A DNA stretch of 61,410 nucleotides from Candidatus Polarisedimenticola svalbardensis (lineage in GTDB: Bacteria > Acidobacteriota > Polarisedimenticolia > Polarisedimenticolales > Polarisedimenticolaceae), in assembly GCA_014764515.1 (NCBI GenBank), contig JACXWD010000017.1, forward strand, positions 2,757 to 64,166. The letters run 5' to 3'. The notes under the pieces are model-generated. The model worked only from the letters and a program-made list of their open reading frames with translations, was not told the DNA's origin and made no database searches. Below, in pieces: positions 58,753-61,410 of this stretch. The translations under genes were made by a program, and so were the position numbers. Numbering within the stretch: position 1 is the stretch's first letter; each line of letters opens with the position of its first letter.

Positions 58753-59484
58753 ATGAGATATTCAGCAAGATTCCTGATCATCCCGGCGATCCTGATCGTC
58801 CTGGCGGCGACCGGTTCCGCCATGGCGTCCGGTCCCATGGGGGAGCGTGCGTTCCAGTTCAAGTTCGGTGGCTTCTTCCCCGAGGGCGACAGCGATTTCT
58901 GGGCGGAAACCGAGGATGTGTTCACCATCGACGTGGGAGACTTCGACGGCGCCATGGTCGGGTTCACCTACCTGAGCCCTGTGAGCAACAACATGGAAGT
59001 CGGCCTGAACGTCGACTTCTACAACGAAACGGTTCTGAGCGCCTACCGCGATTACACCGACGTGGACGGTTTCCGGATCTTCCACGACACCAGCCTCTCC
59101 ATGGTGCCGCTGTCGGTGGACGTCCGCTTCCTGCCGGCGGGACGGTACGGAGCCCGGGGCAGCCGTGGCCAGGTCATGGTCCGTCGTCCGGTCTTTTACC
59201 TGGGTGGCGGGATCGGCGTGAACTTCTTCGAGTACGAGGAAGTCGGGGACTTCGTGGATTTCGAGCTGGATGAAGTTGTGTTTGACCGCTTCCGGGACAG
59301 TGGCGCGGCGTTCACGGCCCATGCCCTGGCAGGCGTCGAACTGCCGGTCTCACCTGACCTCGGCCTGTTGATCGAAGGCAAGTACACCTGGGTGGATGAA
59401 GAGCTGGGCTCTGATTTCGCGGGACTGGGCAATCTCGACCTGGGCGGGACCTCGATCTCGGTCGGCTTGTCCTACAGCTTCTAA
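58753..59484 (+). CDS. Small outer-membrane beta-barrel protein
   Basis: A 243-residue protein with a signal peptide (cleavage about residue 25, SAMA-SG) and a predicted eight-to-ten-strand barrel ending in SVGLSYSF with terminal Phe. Negatively charged loops (GDSDFWAETEDVF, FVDFELDEVVFDRFRD) are prominent. It resembles the OmpW/OprF-N size class but shows no defining motif. GGAGGCGG precedes ATG 58753. Driven by a sigma-54 promoter, so it is likely made only under a particular condition. Confidence 0.78.
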   Translation: MRYSARFLIIPAILIVLAATGSAMASGPMGERAFQFKFGGFFPEGDSDFWAETEDVFTIDVGDFDGAMVGFTYLSPVSNNMEVGLNVDFYNETVLSAYRDYTDVDGFRIFHDTSLSMVPLSVDVRFLPAGRYGARGSRGQVMVRRPVFYLGGGIGVNFFEYEEVGDFVDFELDEVVFDRFRDSGAAFTAHALAGVELPVSPDLGLLIEGKYTWVDEELGSDFAGLGNLDLGGTSISVGLSYSF

Positions 59485-59495
59485 TAATTCGGTAA

Positions 59496-59539
59496 TTCGG
59501 GGACAGGCACAAAACCCGGGTTGCGTGCCTGTCCCCGAA
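59496..59539. repeat. Simple GGGGACAGGCAC hairpin between convergent genes
   Basis: TTCGGGGACAGGCAC (59496-59510) and GTGCCTGTCCCCGAA (59525-59539) are perfect inverse copies around a loop containing the palindrome AACCCGGGTT. It is the undisturbed form of the outer hairpin of the elements at 6000 and 40531. It stands 11 bases after one stop codon and one base before the TAG of the convergent gene. Confidence 0.9.
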
Positions 59540-59540
59540 A

Positions 59541-60185
59541 CTAGCCGTGGGCTTGTTTGTCGGCACCGACGCCGAGCAGATCCCCTACCTTCTTGAACAG
59601 CATCTCCCCGACGTTCATCCCTTTCATGACCAGGTCGTCTGCGCCGTACTGTTGCAACATCTCCCAGCGTTCACCGTACATCTCCGCTTCGTCTTCGGCG
59701 GTGAAGATCAGGATCGGGCAGGGTTTCGGCTGGAGCTGGGTCAGCAGCCCGAGACCGTCTTTGGTGTGTTCCAGGCTCAGGTCCAGCACCAGTAGATCGA
59801 TGCCGCCAAGCCCAAGGATCCGAAGAGCTTCGGCTGCGGAGTCCGCTGTTTTGACTTCATAGAGCTCCCCAAGGGCGTCCTTGGCGATCTCCCGGAAGTA
59901 CTCCATATCCTCGACGACCAGGACGGTTCGACGCGTTGATAAAGGGTCCTGCACCTGGGCCACCCGGGGCACGAAATGCAACTGGCAGCGCGGGCAGATA
60001 ACTTCTTCGGCTGCTGCGGTAGCCGCAGGCGGCTCCGGTACGGAAATTTCAGGCTCGGCAATCGATACCGGAATGAGGCCCCCGCAATTGAGACAGGGTA
60101 TTTCTCCTCCGCCTGCCGGGACGGCGTTCTGTTCCAGCAGGTACAACTCATGGCACGCCGGACATTGGACTTCGAATTTGCTCAT
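59541..60185 (-). CDS. Zinc-ribbon/receiver fusion protein
   Basis: A 214-residue cytoplasmic protein: an N-terminal zinc ribbon (Cys8, Cys11, Cys31, Cys34), a second half-ribbon CPRC (Cys64, Cys67) in a Pro/Ala-rich linker, and a receiver domain (about 86-205) with acidic Glu92-Asp93, phospho-site Asp135 (LLVLDLSLEH) and a conserved Lys near 185 (LVMKGM). MJ0042-type ribbons on signalling proteins occur in Acidobacteriota and Deltaproteobacteria, role unknown. The kinase is not obvious. Its stop codon touches the hairpin at 59496-59539. Confidence 0.85.
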   Translation of the reverse strand: MSKFEVQCPACHELYLLEQNAVPAGGGEIPCLNCGGLIPVSIAEPEISVPEPPAATAAAEEVICPRCQLHFVPRVAQVQDPLSTRRTVLVVEDMEYFREIAKDALGELYEVKTADSAAEALRILGLGGIDLLVLDLSLEHTKDGLGLLTQLQPKPCPILIFTAEDEAEMYGERWEMLQQYGADDLVMKGMNVGEMLFKKVGDLLGVGADKQAHG

Positions 60186-60236
60186 GGCTCGGCCCCGATC
60201 CTTCCCCGGAAAAAAAACACCTCGCTACCTGCTCGC

Positions 60237-60265
60237 AATATAGGGCCCGGTTTCCCGGAAGTCAG
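60237..60265 (-). promoter_or_regulatory. Promoter for the zinc-ribbon receiver gene
   Basis: Minus strand CTGACT (60265-60260), 17 bases, TATATT (60242-60237) fits sigma-70. Overlapping it, GG (60248-60247) and TTGC (60238-60235) have sigma-54 spacing with a perfect -12 but weak -24 box. Either predicts a start close to 60224-60230. Confidence 0.4.
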
Positions 60266-60430
60266 GGGTCGATTACGTTCTTTGGATTTCAAAATGGTGG
60301 CCGTTCAAAGGTCCTTTTTAGTGAATCGTTGGAAATTCCCTTTTTTTATAACCAACCCGGCTGAACAAATCGGATCGATCCGGTGTAGGTAGGTTCTTCA
60401 CGTCCGGTGGAACGGGGGCATTGCCCCCGA

Positions 60431-60436
60431 TATAAT
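60431..60436 (+). promoter_or_regulatory. -10 box (TATAAT) upstream of hflK
   Basis: A perfect TATAAT lies 37 bases before ATG 60473. The spacer in front of it is a hairpin, CGGGGGCATTGCCCCCG (60414-60430). The position of the -35 box (TGGAAC) is poor, so an alternative sigma factor or an activator is possible. The rest of 60266-60413 shows no clear feature. Confidence 0.45.
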
Positions 60437-60472
60437 CGGCTTTTCCAATCATGCCTTATAGAGGAGACCTTC

Positions 60473-61410
60473 ATGGATTCCAAAGGGCCTCGCGTCATCG
60501 ACGTCAGGAACTTCCACCCACCGAACATCCCGATCCGCGGTATCGCCGGAGGGATCCTGGTACTGATCCTGATCGCCCTGGCTGCAAGCACCGTGTTTCA
60601 GGTCGGCGCTGAAGAGGTCGGTGTGATATTGCGGTTCGGTGAGTATGTCGGCGTTCGGGAACCTGGGCTTCAATTCAAGCTGCCGTATCCGGTGGACCGG
60701 GTGTTCAAGGTAGCGGTCCAGCGCCAGCTGAAATCCGAGTTCGGCTTCCGCACCGAAAGCGCCGGAGTTCGATCCCGGTACTCCGTCGCCAACCTGGAAG
60801 ACGAATCTCTCATGCTCACCGGAGACCTGAACGTTGCCGATGTGGAGTGGACCGCCCAGTTCCGGATCACCGATCCGTACAAATTCCTGTTCAAGGTCCG
60901 GAACATGGAAGACACGTTCCGTGACATGAACGAGGCGGTGATGCGCCAGGTCATCGGAGACCGCAGCGTCAACGAGGTCCTGACCATCGGTCGCCAGGAG
61001 ATCGCCGACCGGGCGGAGCTGCTGCTGCAGGAACTTTGTGACCAGTACGAGACCGGAATCCGGGTCGACCAGATCGTGCTTCAGAACGTCAACCCGCCGG
61101 ACGAGGTCAAACCGTCGTTCAACGAAGTCAACCAGGCCCAGCAGGAGAAGGAGCGCCGCATCAACGAGGCCCGCTCCGCCTTCAACAAGGTCATACCCAA
61201 GGCCCAGGGTGAAGCCAAGCGGACGGTGCAGGCGGCTGAAGGGTACGCCACCGACCGGGTCAACCGGGCCGAGGGTGACGTGGCGGCGTTCAACTTTCTG
61301 CTGGACGCCTACCGCAGGGCGCCGGATGTCACACGGCGGAGGATGTATCTGGAGACCATGGGGACGATATACCCCAAGGTCAAGCGCAAGATCATCCTGG
61401 ACAAGGATAT
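60473..61410 (+). CDS. hflK: HflK-type SPFH membrane protein (3' end outside window)
   Basis: The first 312 codons of an SPFH/band-7 protein. One membrane helix (about 23-44) is followed by the band-7 domain (GAEEVGVILRFGEYVGVREPG then LQFKLPYPVDRVFKV) and the long helical region with QAQQEKERRINEARSAFNK and AQGEAKRTVQAAEGYA, as in HflK. With HflC it forms a cage around the FtsH protease at the inner membrane. GAGGAGA precedes ATG 60473. hflC would be expected just beyond the window. Confidence 0.93.
   Translation, partial: MDSKGPRVIDVRNFHPPNIPIRGIAGGILVLILIALAASTVFQVGAEEVGVILRFGEYVGVREPGLQFKLPYPVDRVFKVAVQRQLKSEFGFRTESAGVRSRYSVANLEDESLMLTGDLNVADVEWTAQFRITDPYKFLFKVRNMEDTFRDMNEAVMRQVIGDRSVNEVLTIGRQEIADRAELLLQELCDQYETGIRVDQIVLQNVNPPDEVKPSFNEVNQAQQEKERRINEARSAFNKVIPKAQGEAKRTVQAAEGYATDRVNRAEGDVAAFNFLLDAYRRAPDVTRRRMYLETMGTIYPKVKRKIILDKD

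Overview
The window reads as ordinary chromosome from a high-GC, double-membraned (Gram-negative) bacterium. Evidence for an outer membrane is apolipoprotein N-acyltransferase (Lnt), an OmpA/Pal-type lipoprotein and several beta-barrel proteins ending in aromatic residues. The MurE DNPR motif implies meso-diaminopimelate peptidoglycan. A secreted VWA protein of the kind common in Acidobacteriota, sigma-54 regulators and NAD-dependent ligase make an acidobacterial or deltaproteobacterial-like lineage my best guess, with modest confidence. No phage, CRISPR array, rRNA or complete insertion sequence was seen.

Layout. 1-5999: a gene end, a 34-bp-arm palindrome, a PAS/DHp protein without ATPase domain, a THEP1-type NTPase, tRNA-Trp, trmB and folC (all minus), then a GT39-type glycosyltransferase and accD (plus). 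6000-6287: nested palindromic element, copy 1. 6288-13960: PduO-type adenosyltransferase with a receiver protein whose phospho-Asp is Glu; a TldD/TldE-like pair; an AmgK/MurU-like cell-wall recycling pair; lnt. 13957-31150: a long minus-strand dcw operon from a clear sigma-70 promoter and four-box MraZ operator through mraZ-rsmH-ftsL-ftsI-murE-murF-mraY-murD-ftsW-murG-murC-ftsQ-ftsA-ftsZ and a receiver-GGDEF protein; murB and ddl are missing from it.

31270-47324: an XRE-TPR regulator with a secreted protein (minus), facing a coupled histidine kinase-ligA-NtrC operon (plus), a receiver protein behind a sigma-54-like promoter, HtrA, nested element copy 2, and a second NtrC-type regulator translationally chained to thiolase, FadJ, FtsE and FtsX. 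47303-61410: a three-part envelope protein (HExxH peptidase, TolB-like propeller, outer-membrane barrel) with a TPR partner, aroA, outer-membrane proteins, a truncated fadL remnant, a VWA protein and an outer-membrane protein each behind excellent sigma-54 promoters, an OmpA-like lipoprotein with terminator, a homocysteine methyltransferase/MTHFR fusion, a zinc-ribbon receiver protein and the start of hflK.

Themes. The window is mostly envelope growth, division and signalling. The least explained signals are (i) a ~280-bp non-coding element present twice, whose 77-nt core stem keeps its pairing through compensatory base changes and whose outer hairpin abuts stop codons, and (ii) a local sigma-54 network linking two NtrC-type regulators with envelope genes. 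Start sites were chosen from Shine-Dalgarno spacing and stop/start overlaps; functions are read from motifs only.
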